Assembly (NCBI RefSeq): GCF_900176395.1
Contig: NZ_FWXL01000001.1
Span: 62,001-126,000 of the forward strand
DNA length: 64,000 nt
Direction of reading: 5' to 3'
Source: Novosphingobium sp. B1
GTDB taxonomy: Bacteria > Pseudomonadota > Alphaproteobacteria > Sphingomonadales > Sphingomonadaceae
The translations under genes and the position numbers were made by a program. The notes under the pieces were generated by a model. That model was not told the origin of the DNA, did not search any database, and saw only the letters and a program-made list of their open reading frames with translations. Shown here piece by piece: positions 15,750-27,169 of this stretch (its first letter is position 1; the number at the start of each line of letters is the position of its first letter).

Positions 15750-17905
15750 CCGATTTCCTTCTCGAACTGCGCAGCGAGGAAATCCCGGCCCGCATGCAGG
15801 CAGGCGCCCGCGCCGATCTCGAAAAGCTGTTCCGCAAGCAGCTTGACGCCGCTGGCCTCAAGGCGGGCGACATCACCGTCTGGTCCACCCCGCGCCGCCT
15901 GGCGCTGATCGCCCGCGACCTGCCACTGGCGACCGAGGCCGTGTCCGAGGAAACCAAGGGCCCGAAGACTTCCGCCCCCGAACAGGCCCTCGAAGGCTTC
16001 CTGCGCAAGACCGGCCTGACCAAGGACCAGCTGACCCAGCGCGATGGCGTCTGGTTCGCCGTTACCGAAAAGCCCGGCCGCGCGACGAAGGACGTGCTCG
16101 CCGAAGCCATCCCCGCCATCATCCGCGCCTTCCCCTGGCCCAAGAGCCAGCGCTGGGGCGCAGCCTCGCTCTCCACGGAATCCCTGCGCTGGGTGCGCCC
16201 GCTCTCGGGCATAGTCGCCATCCTCGGCGAAGATCTGGTAGAGTGCGAAATCAGCGGCGTGAAGTCCGGCTACGCCACGCGCGGCCATCGCTTCCACTGC
16301 CCCGGCGAAATCACCATCGGCAGCGCCAGCGACTACGCCGAAAAGCTGCGCGCCTGCCACGTCATCGTCGACCATGTCGAACGCGAGGCCATGGTGCGCG
16401 AGAAGGCCAAGGCCGCCGCTGAAGCCGCAGGGCTCGTGTTGGTCGAGGACGAAGGTCTGGTGATCGAGAACGCCGGCCTCACCGAGTGGCCGGTCCCGCT
16501 GCTAGGGCGCTTCGACGAAGCCTTCCTCGACGTGCCGCCCGAGGTCATCCAGCTCACCGCGCGCGTCAATCAGAAGTACTTCATCTGCCGCGATAGCGCC
16601 GGAAAGCTCGCCAACGCCTTCGTCTGCACCGCCAACATCGAAGCCAAGGACGGCGGCGCCGCCATAGTCGACGGCAACCGCAAGGTCCTCGCCGCGCGCC
16701 TGTCCGATGCCCGCTTCTTCTGGGAGCAGGACAAGAAGAAGCCACTCGCCGAGCAAGCCCAGAAGCTTTCCCGCATTACCTTCCACGAAAAGCTTGGAAC
16801 AGTGGCGCAGCGTCATGAACGCTTCGTGTCGCTGGTCGATGATTTGCAGGGTCAGTTGAGTGCTTCGGTCCCCGCCGCGAAGCAGGCCGCGAGTATTCTA
16901 AAGTCGGACCTAGTGACTGAGATGGTTGGCGAGTTTCCTGAGCTCCAAGGTCTCATGGGGGGATATTATGCGGAGGCAGAGGGCCTGCCGCTTAACGTCG
17001 CCGAAGCCGTGCGCGATCACTACAAGCCCGCAGGGCAGGCTGATGCTGTGCCTTCCGAAGGGCCGTCGATTGTCACTGCGCTAATTGATAAAGTGGACGC
17101 GCTGGTCGGTTTCTTTGGTGCCGACCTCAAGCCCACCGGTTCGAAGGACCCGTTTGCGCTTCGTCGCGCAGCCCTCGGATCGATCCGCCTCATCACTGAG
17201 AACAACCTGCGTTTGTCACTCGGCCAATTGTTCAACGCAGCCGCTCAACTGTATCGAAATCAGTCCATTGCCGTCGAAAATGCGTCGGAGGACCTCCTTG
17301 CTTTCTTCGCCGACCGCCTCAAGGTCCAGCAACGCGAAGCCGGCGTCCGCCACGACCTTATCGACGCCGTGTTCGCGCTCGGCGGCGAGGACGATCTCGT
17401 CCGCCTGCTCGCCCGCGTCCATGCCCTGCAGGCTTTCGTCGGCACAGAGGATGGCACCAACCTGCTCGCAGGATACAAGCGCGCAGCCAACATCCTCAAG
17501 AAGGAAGGCTTCGCCGCCAACCCCAACGCCGGGTCGGAAGGCGAGGGCGTCGTCCCGCCCACCGGCGAGGAAGACCCGCTCGCGCTGGTCGATGATCCCG
17601 CGCTCGAAGGCGTCGCTGCGCAGTTCGCGCATCCCGAATGTAACTACGCCCGCGAACCTGCCGAGCAGGCACTGGTCGACGCGCTCAATTCTGCGGAACC
17701 GCAGGCGGCAGGCGCCGTTGCGGCAGAGGACTTCACTGCGGCCATGGCGGCGCTGGCGAGCCTGCGCGCTCCCATCGACGCGTTCTTTGATCAGGTGACC
17801 GTCAATGATGCGGACGCTAACAAGCGTTCCAGTCGCTTGGCGCTGCTTGACCGGTTCCGTGCTGCAGTGCACAAAGTTGCGGACTTTTCGCGCATAGAGG
17901 GCTAA
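15746..17905 (+). CDS. glyS: Glycyl-tRNA synthetase beta subunit
   Basis: 719 residues. It begins [19 protein letters not shown], the conserved GlyS N-terminus, and carries the anticodon-binding-type C-terminal domain (last ~120 residues, ending [20 protein letters not shown]). The beta subunit contacts tRNA-Gly and is needed for aminoacylation by GlyQ. The start is GTG at 15746, overlapping the glyQ stop as GTGA. A Glu/Pro-rich insertion near residue 595 ([20 protein letters not shown]) lies in the C-terminal third. Confidence 0.97.
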   Translation: MTDFLLELRSEEIPARMQAGARADLEKLFRKQLDAAGLKAGDITVWSTPRRLALIARDLPLATEAVSEETKGPKTSAPEQALEGFLRKTGLTKDQLTQRDGVWFAVTEKPGRATKDVLAEAIPAIIRAFPWPKSQRWGAASLSTESLRWVRPLSGIVAILGEDLVECEISGVKSGYATRGHRFHCPGEITIGSASDYAEKLRACHVIVDHVEREAMVREKAKAAAEAAGLVLVEDEGLVIENAGLTEWPVPLLGRFDEAFLDVPPEVIQLTARVNQKYFICRDSAGKLANAFVCTANIEAKDGGAAIVDGNRKVLAARLSDARFFWEQDKKKPLAEQAQKLSRITFHEKLGTVAQRHERFVSLVDDLQGQLSASVPAAKQAASILKSDLVTEMVGEFPELQGLMGGYYAEAEGLPLNVAEAVRDHYKPAGQADAVPSEGPSIVTALIDKVDALVGFFGADLKPTGSKDPFALRRAALGSIRLITENNLRLSLGQLFNAAAQLYRNQSIAVENASEDLLAFFADRLKVQQREAGVRHDLIDAVFALGGEDDLVRLLARVHALQAFVGTEDGTNLLAGYKRAANILKKEGFAANPNAGSEGEGVVPPTGEEDPLALVDDPALEGVAAQFAHPECNYAREPAEQALVDALNSAEPQAAGAVAAEDFTAAMAALASLRAPIDAFFDQVTVNDADANKRSSRLALLDRFRAAVHKVADFSRIEG

Positions 17906-17969
17906 GAGCGGGCCGACTCCGGGCCCGTTCCGGCAAGAACAGACTTACGCAGGGAGCCTCGTTGGCGGC

Positions 17970-20633
<2,664 letters not shown>

Positions 20634-20642
20634 TGACCTGCC

Positions 20643-20672
20643 TTGGCGTGTCTCCCCATGGGAGCACGCCAA
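20643..20672. terminator. Strong hairpin between convergent ppdK and methyltransferase genes
   Basis: TTGGCGTG (20643-20650) pairs with CACGCCAA (20665-20672), and inside it CTCCC (20652-20656) pairs with GGGAG (20660-20664): 13 base pairs with one bulged T. It starts nine bases after the ppdK stop. There is no T tract, so it may act as an mRNA 3'-end stabiliser or as a weak bidirectional terminator. Confidence 0.6.
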
Positions 20673-20701
20673 TGAGGCGCACCGGATTTCTGGCGGGCCG
20701 T

Positions 20702-21493
20702 TCAGAACTTGGGTGGCCGCAAGGGTTTTGCCCACCCGCTTAGAGTCAGGATCTCGAACCGTTCGGTCACCTTGCCATCCGCCTCGCGCCGCGCGTCGAA
20801 GGCTTCCATCGCCCGCGCAAGTGCCTTCCTGGCCAACGGCGCTCCCGGGTTCGCCAGCGCGTTGCCAAGCCCTTGCGCGCGAATGTCGGCGAGAAGACCT
20901 GAGAGTGATCTGAACCGCACTTGCAGCGCGTGGCTGTCGATCACCGGGTCGGCAAATCCGCAGCGCTGCAGCAACTGCCCTCCGGCGCGCACGTCGACTT
21001 GCGGGTGGATGCGGGGGGAAGGGCGCTCAGCATCGGCTTCCAGCATTATCGCGCGCAAGGTCTGCAGTGACCCAGCACCCATGAAGCTCGCGATCATCAA
21101 GCCGCCGTTGGCGAGTGCGCGTCGTAGGTGGACCAGCGCGCCGGGCAGGTCATTCACCGTATCGAGCGTGCCAAGGCTGGCGATGAAATCGAACGGCTCG
21201 GCAAAGGCATAGGGCGCCTCTTCGTTCAGCGGATCTGCGCCCAAGGCAGGGTCAACATTGATGACTGTGCACCCGGTGCTGCGCAGTTGCGCGGCAAGCG
21301 CTCCGCTCCAGTCGCCGATGATCAGCGCGCGAGCAGGCTCATGGCGCAGGAAGGACAGCCGCTCCAGCGAGTCCTCCACCATGTCGTCGAGGATGTATCG
21401 CGGCGCGTCTGGCATGGCCTGAAGCTTCGCCATGCGGCGTCGGACAGCATTGCGCCGGTTTGGAGCGAAAATTGTTGGGGGTGTACTCGCCAT
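20702..21493 (-). CDS. SAM-dependent methyltransferase (BioC/NDUFAF5-like)
   Basis: 263 residues. The N-terminus PPTIFAPNRRNAVRRRM resembles the alphaproteobacterial relatives of the mitochondrial complex I assembly factor NDUFAF5. A Rossmann methyltransferase follows, but its motif I is degenerate: ALIIGDWSGALAAQL replaces the usual DLGCGxG, so SAM binding is uncertain. Acidic motif II is VINVDPA. The start at 21493 matches the family N-terminus; a longer frame to 21781 only crosses the divergent comF gene. Adjacent divergent comF is a common alphaproteobacterial arrangement. Confidence 0.8.
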   Translation of the reverse strand: MASTPPTIFAPNRRNAVRRRMAKLQAMPDAPRYILDDMVEDSLERLSFLRHEPARALIIGDWSGALAAQLRSTGCTVINVDPALGADPLNEEAPYAFAEPFDFIASLGTLDTVNDLPGALVHLRRALANGGLMIASFMGAGSLQTLRAIMLEADAERPSPRIHPQVDVRAGGQLLQRCGFADPVIDSHALQVRFRSLSGLLADIRAQGLGNALANPGAPLARKALARAMEAFDARREADGKVTERFEILTLSGWAKPLRPPKF

Positions 21494-21549
21494 TTGAGGG
21501 CACTGCCCTGCTGCGGCGCGCTTGCCAAGAGGCGCAATCGTGCGAGGGT

Positions 21550-22341
21550 ATGGCCATGCGACTGACATCGGCCCTTGCTCCCATTGTCGATTTCGTCTTC
21601 CCGCCGCGTTGTCCGCTGTGTGGAGACCCGGTCGCGATCCACGGCGGGCTGTGCCTGGGCTGCTGGGGCAAGCTGGTCGTGCCGTCGGGTACCTCCTGTA
21701 CATTGTGCCAGCGGCCGATGGGCGAGGCGCATGGCGCCGAAGCGGAACTGGTTTGTGCGCCGTGCATGGCCGATCCGCCAAAGCACGCCGGCATCGCCGC
21801 TGCCACGCTCTACAACGAACCGTCGCGCCGACTCGTGCTCTCGCTCAAGCATGGCCGCCGGATCGGCCTAGTCCCGATGATGGCGCGGATGATGATAGCA
21901 CGACTGCCGCCGCTGGAGGGTGAGTGGCAGGTTGTTCCGGTCCCGCTCCACCGCTGGCGATTGATGCAGCGCGGCTTCAACCAGTCGGCTATGCTTGCGC
22001 AAGCGATCGCACGCAGCACCGGACAGCATCTGCTGGTCGACGCGCTCGTGCGTACGAAAGCCACTCCCTCGCTCGGTGGATTGAACCGCAAGGCGCGCGC
22101 GCGCACGCTCTCGGGCGCGATCACTGCGGCGCCATCGCGGCTATCTCGCCTGGCGGGGGCCAACGTGCTGCTCGTCGACGATGTGATGACCAGCGGGGCG
22201 ACGACGGGCGCCTGCATGACCGCTTTGCGAAAGGCCAAGGTAGCGCAGGTTCGCATCGCCTGCTTTGCGCGCGTCCTTGACGAAGCGCTTGACACTGCAG
22301 GCGCCAATGGTCCTGCAGATTTCACGTTGATGGAAGCCTGA
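21550..22341 (+). CDS. comF: ComF family amidophosphoribosyltransferase-like protein
   Basis: 263 residues. An N-terminal double zinc ribbon (CPLCG, CLGC, CTLCQR, CAPC) precedes a phosphoribosyltransferase fold with the PRPP motif NVLLVDDVMTSGATTGAC. ComF homologues take part in DNA uptake during transformation, though many are found in bacteria not known to be competent. The PVPLHRWRLMQRGFNQS segment is the family's conserved core. The ATG at 21550 (MAMRLTSAL) is chosen; an in-frame ATG at 21460 would extend into the divergent neighbour's region. Confidence 0.93.
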   Translation: MAMRLTSALAPIVDFVFPPRCPLCGDPVAIHGGLCLGCWGKLVVPSGTSCTLCQRPMGEAHGAEAELVCAPCMADPPKHAGIAAATLYNEPSRRLVLSLKHGRRIGLVPMMARMMIARLPPLEGEWQVVPVPLHRWRLMQRGFNQSAMLAQAIARSTGQHLLVDALVRTKATPSLGGLNRKARARTLSGAITAAPSRLSRLAGANVLLVDDVMTSGATTGACMTALRKAKVAQVRIACFARVLDEALDTAGANGPADFTLMEA

Positions 22342-22345
22342 GCGC

Positions 22346-22380
22346 AAAAAGGAAACGCCCGGAACGACAGTCCCGGGCGT
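22346..22380 (-). terminator. Minus-strand Rho-independent terminator without an annotated gene upstream
   Basis: ACGCCCGG (22355-22362) pairs with CCGGGCGT (22373-22380). Read on the minus strand the stem is followed by TTTCCTTTTT (22346-22355), whereas on the plus strand no T tract follows. It therefore fits a transcript coming from the right on the minus strand, although no minus-strand protein gene lies there. It could also serve comF weakly. Confidence 0.6.
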
Positions 22381-22385
22381 CCTCG

Positions 22386-22745
22386 TGACGAATTTTCGCG
22401 GGCGTTGCGTGGCTCGCAATAACGACGACCCCCCAGTCGTCTCGCCTTGGTCCCTCAACATCCAGTTGACATCCCGCGCGGCCATTGAAGCCTGCTGCTG
22501 GGGATGCCATCTGGTCCCTCATCAAGTTTCCCTGAACGTTGGCGCTCGGTCCAGTGCCAAGCCTTTGTGGTGATTGCCACTTTGCCTGACAGTTCAGTTC
22601 GCGGTTCCCTCAAACCGCTGAGACTTCATCACCCATTCATGACCGCGACGGAAGCAAATAGTATGCGCAGGCGTGGATTTATCCATGCTGTGTGGTTATC
22701 CTGCAACAAAACCGCCATGTTTGGCGAAGGAAAGGTCATACGCTC
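22386..22745. other. Gene-free stretch upstream of hisI; possible minus-strand small RNA
   Basis: About 360 bases without a convincing gene. On the minus strand the motif TGAGGGA(A)CC recurs three times (plus-strand positions 22449-22457, 22513-22521, 22603-22612), a GACGAC/GTCGTC hairpin with a G-rich loop lies around 22418-22441, and a terminator follows at 22346-22380. A 67-codon minus frame starting at 22525 has no recognisable product. A small RNA ending at ~22346 is a candidate; hisI promoter elements presumably also lie here but I cannot define them. Confidence 0.35.
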
Positions 22746-23129
22746 TTGTCCCAGTCCGAAGATGCCGCCCGGCGCGAGCAGGGCGCTGAATTCCTGCCGC
22801 GCTTCGATGCCAACGGCCTGCTAACCGCCGTCGCCGTCGACCATCGTACCGGCGAGCTGCTGATGCTTGCCCACATGAACAGCCAAGCCATTGCGAAAAC
22901 ACAGGAAACCGGGTTCGCGCACTTCTTCTCTCGTTCGCGCGGAAAGCTTTGGATGAAAGGTGAAACGTCGGGCCACGTGCTGAAGATCATCGAGATCCGC
23001 GTGGATTGCGACCAGGACGCGCTTGAGTTGAGAGTCGAGCCCGCGGGTCCTGCATGCCACACCATGGCGCGCACCTGCTTCTATCGGCGACTGAACAAGG
23101 ATCGCAATCTCGAGCGCATCGCTGATTGA
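22746..23129 (+). CDS. hisI: Phosphoribosyl-AMP cyclohydrolase
   Basis: 127 residues, the size of stand-alone HisI, which opens the purine ring of PR-AMP in the third step of histidine synthesis. Landmarks are [31 protein letters not shown] and the zinc/Mg ligands in [12 protein letters not shown] and [14 protein letters not shown]. The start is TTG at 22746, preceded by AAGGAAAGG; an ATG at 22692 is in frame but adds 18 unusual residues. No other his gene is adjacent. Its end overlaps the operator region of the next gene. Confidence 0.95.
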   Translation: MSQSEDAARREQGAEFLPRFDANGLLTAVAVDHRTGELLMLAHMNSQAIAKTQETGFAHFFSRSRGKLWMKGETSGHVLKIIEIRVDCDQDALELRVEPAGPACHTMARTCFYRRLNKDRNLERIAD

Positions 23130-23146
23130 CGCTTACGTAAAGGTTA
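23124..23146. promoter_or_regulatory. LiuR-like palindromic operator
   Basis: ATTGACGCTTACGTAAAGGT contains the perfect palindrome TTACGTAA (23133-23140) and lies 20 bases before the start of the MerR-type regulator at 23161. It resembles the operators described for LiuR, the MerR-family regulator of branched-chain amino acid and fatty acid degradation, so autoregulation of the regulator-dehydrogenase unit is likely. Confidence 0.55.
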
Positions 23147-23160
23147 GTTAGCTTGTTGGC

Positions 23161-23625
23161 ATGTCACAGCAAGCCGTCGCGATTCCGCCCGCATCCGAGC
23201 ACACTGGCCATCTCGATCAGCCCGATGCCCTGAAGCGTGACCAGTTCACGATTTCCGATCTTTCAGGCGAATTCGGCGTAACCGCGCGTGCGCTCCGTTT
23301 TTACGAGGATGAAGGGCTGATCGCACCCGAGCGTGTGGGGCTTTCCCGTATCTACTCCAAGCGGGATCGTGCGCGCCTGGCGTGGATCATGCGGGCAAAG
23401 AACGTCGGGTTCAGCCTGGCCGAAATCCGCGACATGATCGATCTCTACGACATGGGAGATGGCCGCGCCGAACAGCGCCGCGTTACCATCGCCAAGTGTC
23501 GCGAACGGATCGAGAATCTGCGCCGCCAGCAGGCTGACATTGCTGCGACCATCGATGAACTGACCAGCTTCGTCGATCTCGTCATTGCCAAGGAGCGGTC
23601 CGAAGGCCGCAATCCTGACGTCTAA
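23161..23625 (+). CDS. MerR-family regulator (LiuR-like) of acyl-CoA catabolism
   Basis: 154 residues. After a ~25-residue N-terminal extension comes the MerR winged helix (FTISDLSGEFGVTARALRFY, then EDEGLIAPERVG), followed by a long coiled-coil (about 95-140, with AKCRERIENLRRQQADIAAT). There is no cysteine-rich effector loop, in line with LiuR-type regulators that respond to acyl-CoA intermediates rather than metals. The acyl-CoA dehydrogenase gene starts 14 bases downstream, so both form one operon behind the TTACGTAA palindrome. Naming as LiuR is inference. Confidence 0.85.
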   Translation: MSQQAVAIPPASEHTGHLDQPDALKRDQFTISDLSGEFGVTARALRFYEDEGLIAPERVGLSRIYSKRDRARLAWIMRAKNVGFSLAEIRDMIDLYDMGDGRAEQRRVTIAKCRERIENLRRQQADIAATIDELTSFVDLVIAKERSEGRNPDV

Positions 23626-23639
23626 AGGGACAGGACAAC

Positions 23640-25442
23640 ATGCCGATCTACAACGCGCCCACCCGCGACACCCGTTTTGTCGTCAACGAACTGATCCGCC
23701 TCGAAAGCTACGGCAACCTGCCGGGCTTCGAAAGCGCGTCGCCGGACATGACCGATGCGATCATCGAGGAAGCCGGCCGCTTCGTTTCCGAAGTGATTGC
23801 GCCCCTCAATCTTTCCGGGGATCGGGAAGGCTGCACCCGTCATGCCGATGGCAGCGTGACGACGCCGACCGGGTTCAAGGATGCCTATCGCCAGTACGTC
23901 GAGGGTGGCTGGGGCACGCTTTCCGCGCCGGAGCAGTTCGGCGGGCAGGGGCTGCCGCACGTGATGGGCTTCATCATGGAAACCTTCCTCGCCACCGCCA
24001 ACCAGGCGTTTGCGATGTATCCGGGCCTTGCCAATGGCGCGATCTCGGCGATAATCGCAAAGGGCTCGCCCGAACAGCAGGCCAAGTACCTGCCGAAGAT
24101 GGTCACCGGCGAATGGCTCGGCACGATGAACCTGACCGAGCCGCACTGCGGCACCGACCTCGGCATGATCCGCACCCGCGCGGAGCCGCAGGCCGATGGG
24201 TCCTATGCCATCACCGGCACCAAGATCTTCATCTCGGCCGGCGACCATGACCTGACCGACAACATCATCCACCTCGTCCTTGCCAAGACGCCCGGCGCGC
24301 CGGAATCGAGCAAGGGCATCTCGCTGTTCATTGTCCCGAAGTTCATCGTCAATGACGATGGATCGCTCGGCGAGAAGAACGGGGTGACCGTCGGCTCCAT
24401 CGAAGAGAAGATGGGGATCCACGGCAACGCCACCTGCGTCATGAACTACGATGGCGCCAAGGGCTGGCTGGTCGGCGAGGAGAACAGGGGCCTCGCCGCG
24501 ATGTTTGTGATGATGAACGCGGCGCGCCTTGGCGTGGGCATGCAGGGGCTGGCGCAGGCCGAAGTCGCATACCAGAACGGCCTTGCCTATGCTCTCGACC
24601 GCCGTCAGGGCCGCGCGCTGACCGGGCCGGCCGATCCGCAGGCCAAGGCCGATCCGATCATCGTTCACCCCGACGTGCGCCGCATGCTTATGGACGCCAA
24701 GACCTTCATTGAAGGCATGCGTGCGCTTTGCCTGTGGGGTGCCCTGCAGGTTGATCTGTCGCACAAGGCGGCAACCGAAGAAGAGCGCCAGACCGCCGAC
24801 GACCTGATCAGCCTGCTTACCCCGGTGATCAAGGGCTACGGCACTGACATGGGCTACAAGGTCGCTACCGACATGCAGCAGGTCTGGGGCGGCCACGGCT
24901 ACATCGCCGAGAACGGCATGGACCAGTTCGTGCGCGATGCCCGTATTGCCATGATCTATGAAGGCACCAACGGCGTGCAGGCGATGGACCTCGTGGGCCG
25001 CAAGCTGGCGCTCAATGGCGGCCGCGCCATCCAGGCGTTCTTCGCGCTTGTCGATGCGGAATGCGCCGAGGAAACCGCCGACGAGACGGTCAAGCTGGTG
25101 GCCGAGCGCCTTGCCAAGGCCAATGGCGAACTCAAGGCCGCGACGATGTGGTTCATGCAGAACGCGATGGGCAATCCCAACAACCTCGGCGCAGGCGCCT
25201 ATGCCTACATGACGCTGACCGGCATCGTGTCGCTCGGCCTGATGTGGCTGCGCATGGCGAAGGTCGCGGCTGCAGCGATCGCAGATGGCACTGAGGACAA
25301 GGCGTTCTACGAGGCCAAGCAAACCTGCGCTCGTCACTGGGCAACGCGCTACACCACAGAAGCCGGGGCGCTGCGCCGCCAAGTGGAAGCGGGAGGCGAG
25401 ACGATCATGGCGCTGACGCCGGAGCAGCTCGCCATCGCCTGA
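23640..25442 (+). CDS. Acyl-CoA dehydrogenase, long form (DmdC-like)
   Basis: 600 residues. The N-terminus PIYNAPTRDTRFVVNELIRL is typical of the ~600-residue acyl-CoA dehydrogenases related to 3-methylmercaptopropionyl-CoA dehydrogenase, which carry an extra C-terminal domain (about 465-600). The FAD/substrate region shows MNLTEPHCGTDLGMIRTRA, and the region with the usual base has MIYEGTNGVQAMDL. It introduces the alpha-beta double bond into an acyl-CoA using FAD. Co-transcribed with the MerR regulator. The start has an AAAGGGACAGGA ribosome site. Confidence 0.92.
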   Translation: MPIYNAPTRDTRFVVNELIRLESYGNLPGFESASPDMTDAIIEEAGRFVSEVIAPLNLSGDREGCTRHADGSVTTPTGFKDAYRQYVEGGWGTLSAPEQFGGQGLPHVMGFIMETFLATANQAFAMYPGLANGAISAIIAKGSPEQQAKYLPKMVTGEWLGTMNLTEPHCGTDLGMIRTRAEPQADGSYAITGTKIFISAGDHDLTDNIIHLVLAKTPGAPESSKGISLFIVPKFIVNDDGSLGEKNGVTVGSIEEKMGIHGNATCVMNYDGAKGWLVGEENRGLAAMFVMMNAARLGVGMQGLAQAEVAYQNGLAYALDRRQGRALTGPADPQAKADPIIVHPDVRRMLMDAKTFIEGMRALCLWGALQVDLSHKAATEEERQTADDLISLLTPVIKGYGTDMGYKVATDMQQVWGGHGYIAENGMDQFVRDARIAMIYEGTNGVQAMDLVGRKLALNGGRAIQAFFALVDAECAEETADETVKLVAERLAKANGELKAATMWFMQNAMGNPNNLGAGAYAYMTLTGIVSLGLMWLRMAKVAAAAIADGTEDKAFYEAKQTCARHWATRYTTEAGALRRQVEAGGETIMALTPEQLAIA

Positions 25443-25487
25443 AGCATGGCGGGTGAGGCGGCAGGGGAGGCGGCAACGCTTCCCCGG

Positions 25488-26192
25488 TCAGCCGAGCACT
25501 TCGTCAAGCAAGCCCAGCAATGCCGCCCAGCTTTGCCGGTCGGCGCTGGCTTCATAACCGATGGCGGCCATGCCGCGCGCGTCGCTGCCCGGGTCGGTGA
25601 ATCCGTGTTTCACGCCGCTGTAGCTGTGGAAGTGCCAATTGGCGCCCGCAGCGTCCATTTCTTCCCAGAACGCCATTACTTGCGCACGCGGCACCATGGG
25701 ATCGGCATCGCCATGGCAAACAAGAATGCGTGCCCTGACAGAGCCGGACTTGGCGGGGGCCTGCGTGTCGAGCAAGCCGTGAAAGCTTGCCGCCAGGACG
25801 AGATCGGCCCCGTCTCGCGCCAGTTCGAGCGCGGCTTGCCCGCCCATGCAATAGCCGACTGCGGCAACGGGCAGCCCTTGCGCTTCGGGCTGGGCGGTCA
25901 AGGCTGCTAGCCCTGCGTGCAGGCGCTGGCGGTAACCCTCGGCGCTCGCGCGCAAGGGCGCTGCAAGCTCTCGCGCGTGATCGAAATCGCGGACCTGCAC
26001 GCCGTAGAAGTCCGCGATCAGCACCAGATAACCCGCCTGCGCCAGCATATGGGCGCGGCGGACCATCGGCGTGTTGCAGTTGGCGATCGTTGGCAGCACC
26101 AGCACGGCGGCGCGGGGCGCGCCCTCGGGCTTTACCAGAAAGCCGGTGAGGGCAACGTCACCGTCGGCGTAATCGACCTGTTCGACCGCCAT
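25488..26192 (-). CDS. Dienelactone hydrolase family protein
   Basis: 234 residues, alpha/beta-hydrolase fold. The nucleophile elbow is GYCMGG with Cys in place of Ser, as in dienelactone hydrolases. The acid is in CHGDADPMVP and the His in GVKHGFTDPG. Classical DLH opens dienelactone in chlorocatechol breakdown, but this family is broad, so the substrate is unknown. It lies five bases after the cysK stop region on the same strand, hence possibly transcribed with cysK. The codons before 26192 offer no better start. Confidence 0.9.
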   Translation of the reverse strand: MAVEQVDYADGDVALTGFLVKPEGAPRAAVLVLPTIANCNTPMVRRAHMLAQAGYLVLIADFYGVQVRDFDHARELAAPLRASAEGYRQRLHAGLAALTAQPEAQGLPVAAVGYCMGGQAALELARDGADLVLAASFHGLLDTQAPAKSGSVRARILVCHGDADPMVPRAQVMAFWEEMDAAGANWHFHSYSGVKHGFTDPGSDARGMAAIGYEASADRQSWAALLGLLDEVLG

Positions 26193-26197
26193 TGCGG

Positions 26198-27115
26198 TTA
26201 CTCCGGCAGGAAGTCCGGCACGGAGAGATACCGCTCGCCGGTATCATAGTTGAAGCCGAGCACGCGGCTGCCGGCAGGCAGGCTCTTTAGCTTCTGGGCA
26301 ATCGCGGCAAGCGTTGCGCCCGAGGAAATGCCGACGAGGATGCCTTCCTTCGCCGCGCACTGGCGCGCCATCTCCTTGGCGTCGGCGGGATCGACGGTGA
26401 TCGCGCCGTCGATCGACTGCGTGTGCAGATTGCCGGGAATGAAACCGGCGCCGATGCCTTGGATCGGGTGCGGGGCGGGCTGACCGCCGGAGATGACCGG
26501 CGAAAGCGTCGGCTCGACGGCATAGGCCTTCATCGCCGGCCAGTGCTTCTTCAGTTCTTCTGCACAACCCGTCAGGTGACCGCCGGTGCCCACGCCGGTG
26601 ATCATCACATCGATCGGATCGCTGGCGAAGTCCTTGAGGATTTCCTGCGCTGTCGTGCGCACATGAACCGCGACGTTGGCCGGATTGTCGAACTGCTGGG
26701 GCATCCATGCGCCTTCGGTCGATTCGACCAGTTCCTTTGCCCGCTCGATCGCGCCCTTCATGCCCTTTTCACGCGGCGTCAGGTCGAACGTCGCGCCATA
26801 GGCGAGCATCAGGCGGCGCCGTTCGAGCGACATCGATTCGGGCATGACCAGCACCAGCTTGTAGCCCTTTACCGCCGCCGCCATGGCCAGGCCGATGCCG
26901 GTGTTGCCTGAAGTGGGCTCGACGATGGTGCCGCCGGGCTTGAGGCTGCCGTCAGCCTCTGCCGCCTCGATCATGGCGAGGCCGATCCTGTCCTTGATCG
27001 AGCCGCCGGGATTTGCGCGCTCGTTCTTCACCCATACCTCGTGGTCGGGAAACAGGCGGGACAGGCGAACATGCGGGGTGTTGCCGATAGTGGCTAGAAT
27101 AGAATCCGCTTTCAT
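26198..27115 (-). CDS. cysK: Cysteine synthase A (O-acetylserine sulfhydrylase)
   Basis: 305 residues. This PLP enzyme makes cysteine from O-acetylserine and sulfide. The PLP lysine is in [15 protein letters not shown] (about 40). The substrate loop [10 protein letters not shown], the phosphate-binding [10 protein letters not shown] and the C-terminal GISSGA follow the family pattern. The start at 27115 is the first ATG before the conserved [17 protein letters not shown]. Downstream of the MFS gene with a 54-base gap on the same strand. Confidence 0.95.
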   Translation of the reverse strand: MKADSILATIGNTPHVRLSRLFPDHEVWVKNERANPGGSIKDRIGLAMIEAAEADGSLKPGGTIVEPTSGNTGIGLAMAAAVKGYKLVLVMPESMSLERRRLMLAYGATFDLTPREKGMKGAIERAKELVESTEGAWMPQQFDNPANVAVHVRTTAQEILKDFASDPIDVMITGVGTGGHLTGCAEELKKHWPAMKAYAVEPTLSPVISGGQPAPHPIQGIGAGFIPGNLHTQSIDGAITVDPADAKEMARQCAAKEGILVGISSGATLAAIAQKLKSLPAGSRVLGFNYDTGERYLSVPDFLPE

Positions 27116-27169
27116 GTCGCTTGCTCCTTTGGTGAAGGGATTGGTTGGAGTCTTGGGGGTAGCCTAGGC

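Noticed and set aside
22385..22573. A 62-codon plus-strand gene upstream of hisI
   Set aside because: No ribosome site and no recognisable protein features; the noncoding motifs and terminator on the other strand explain the stretch better.
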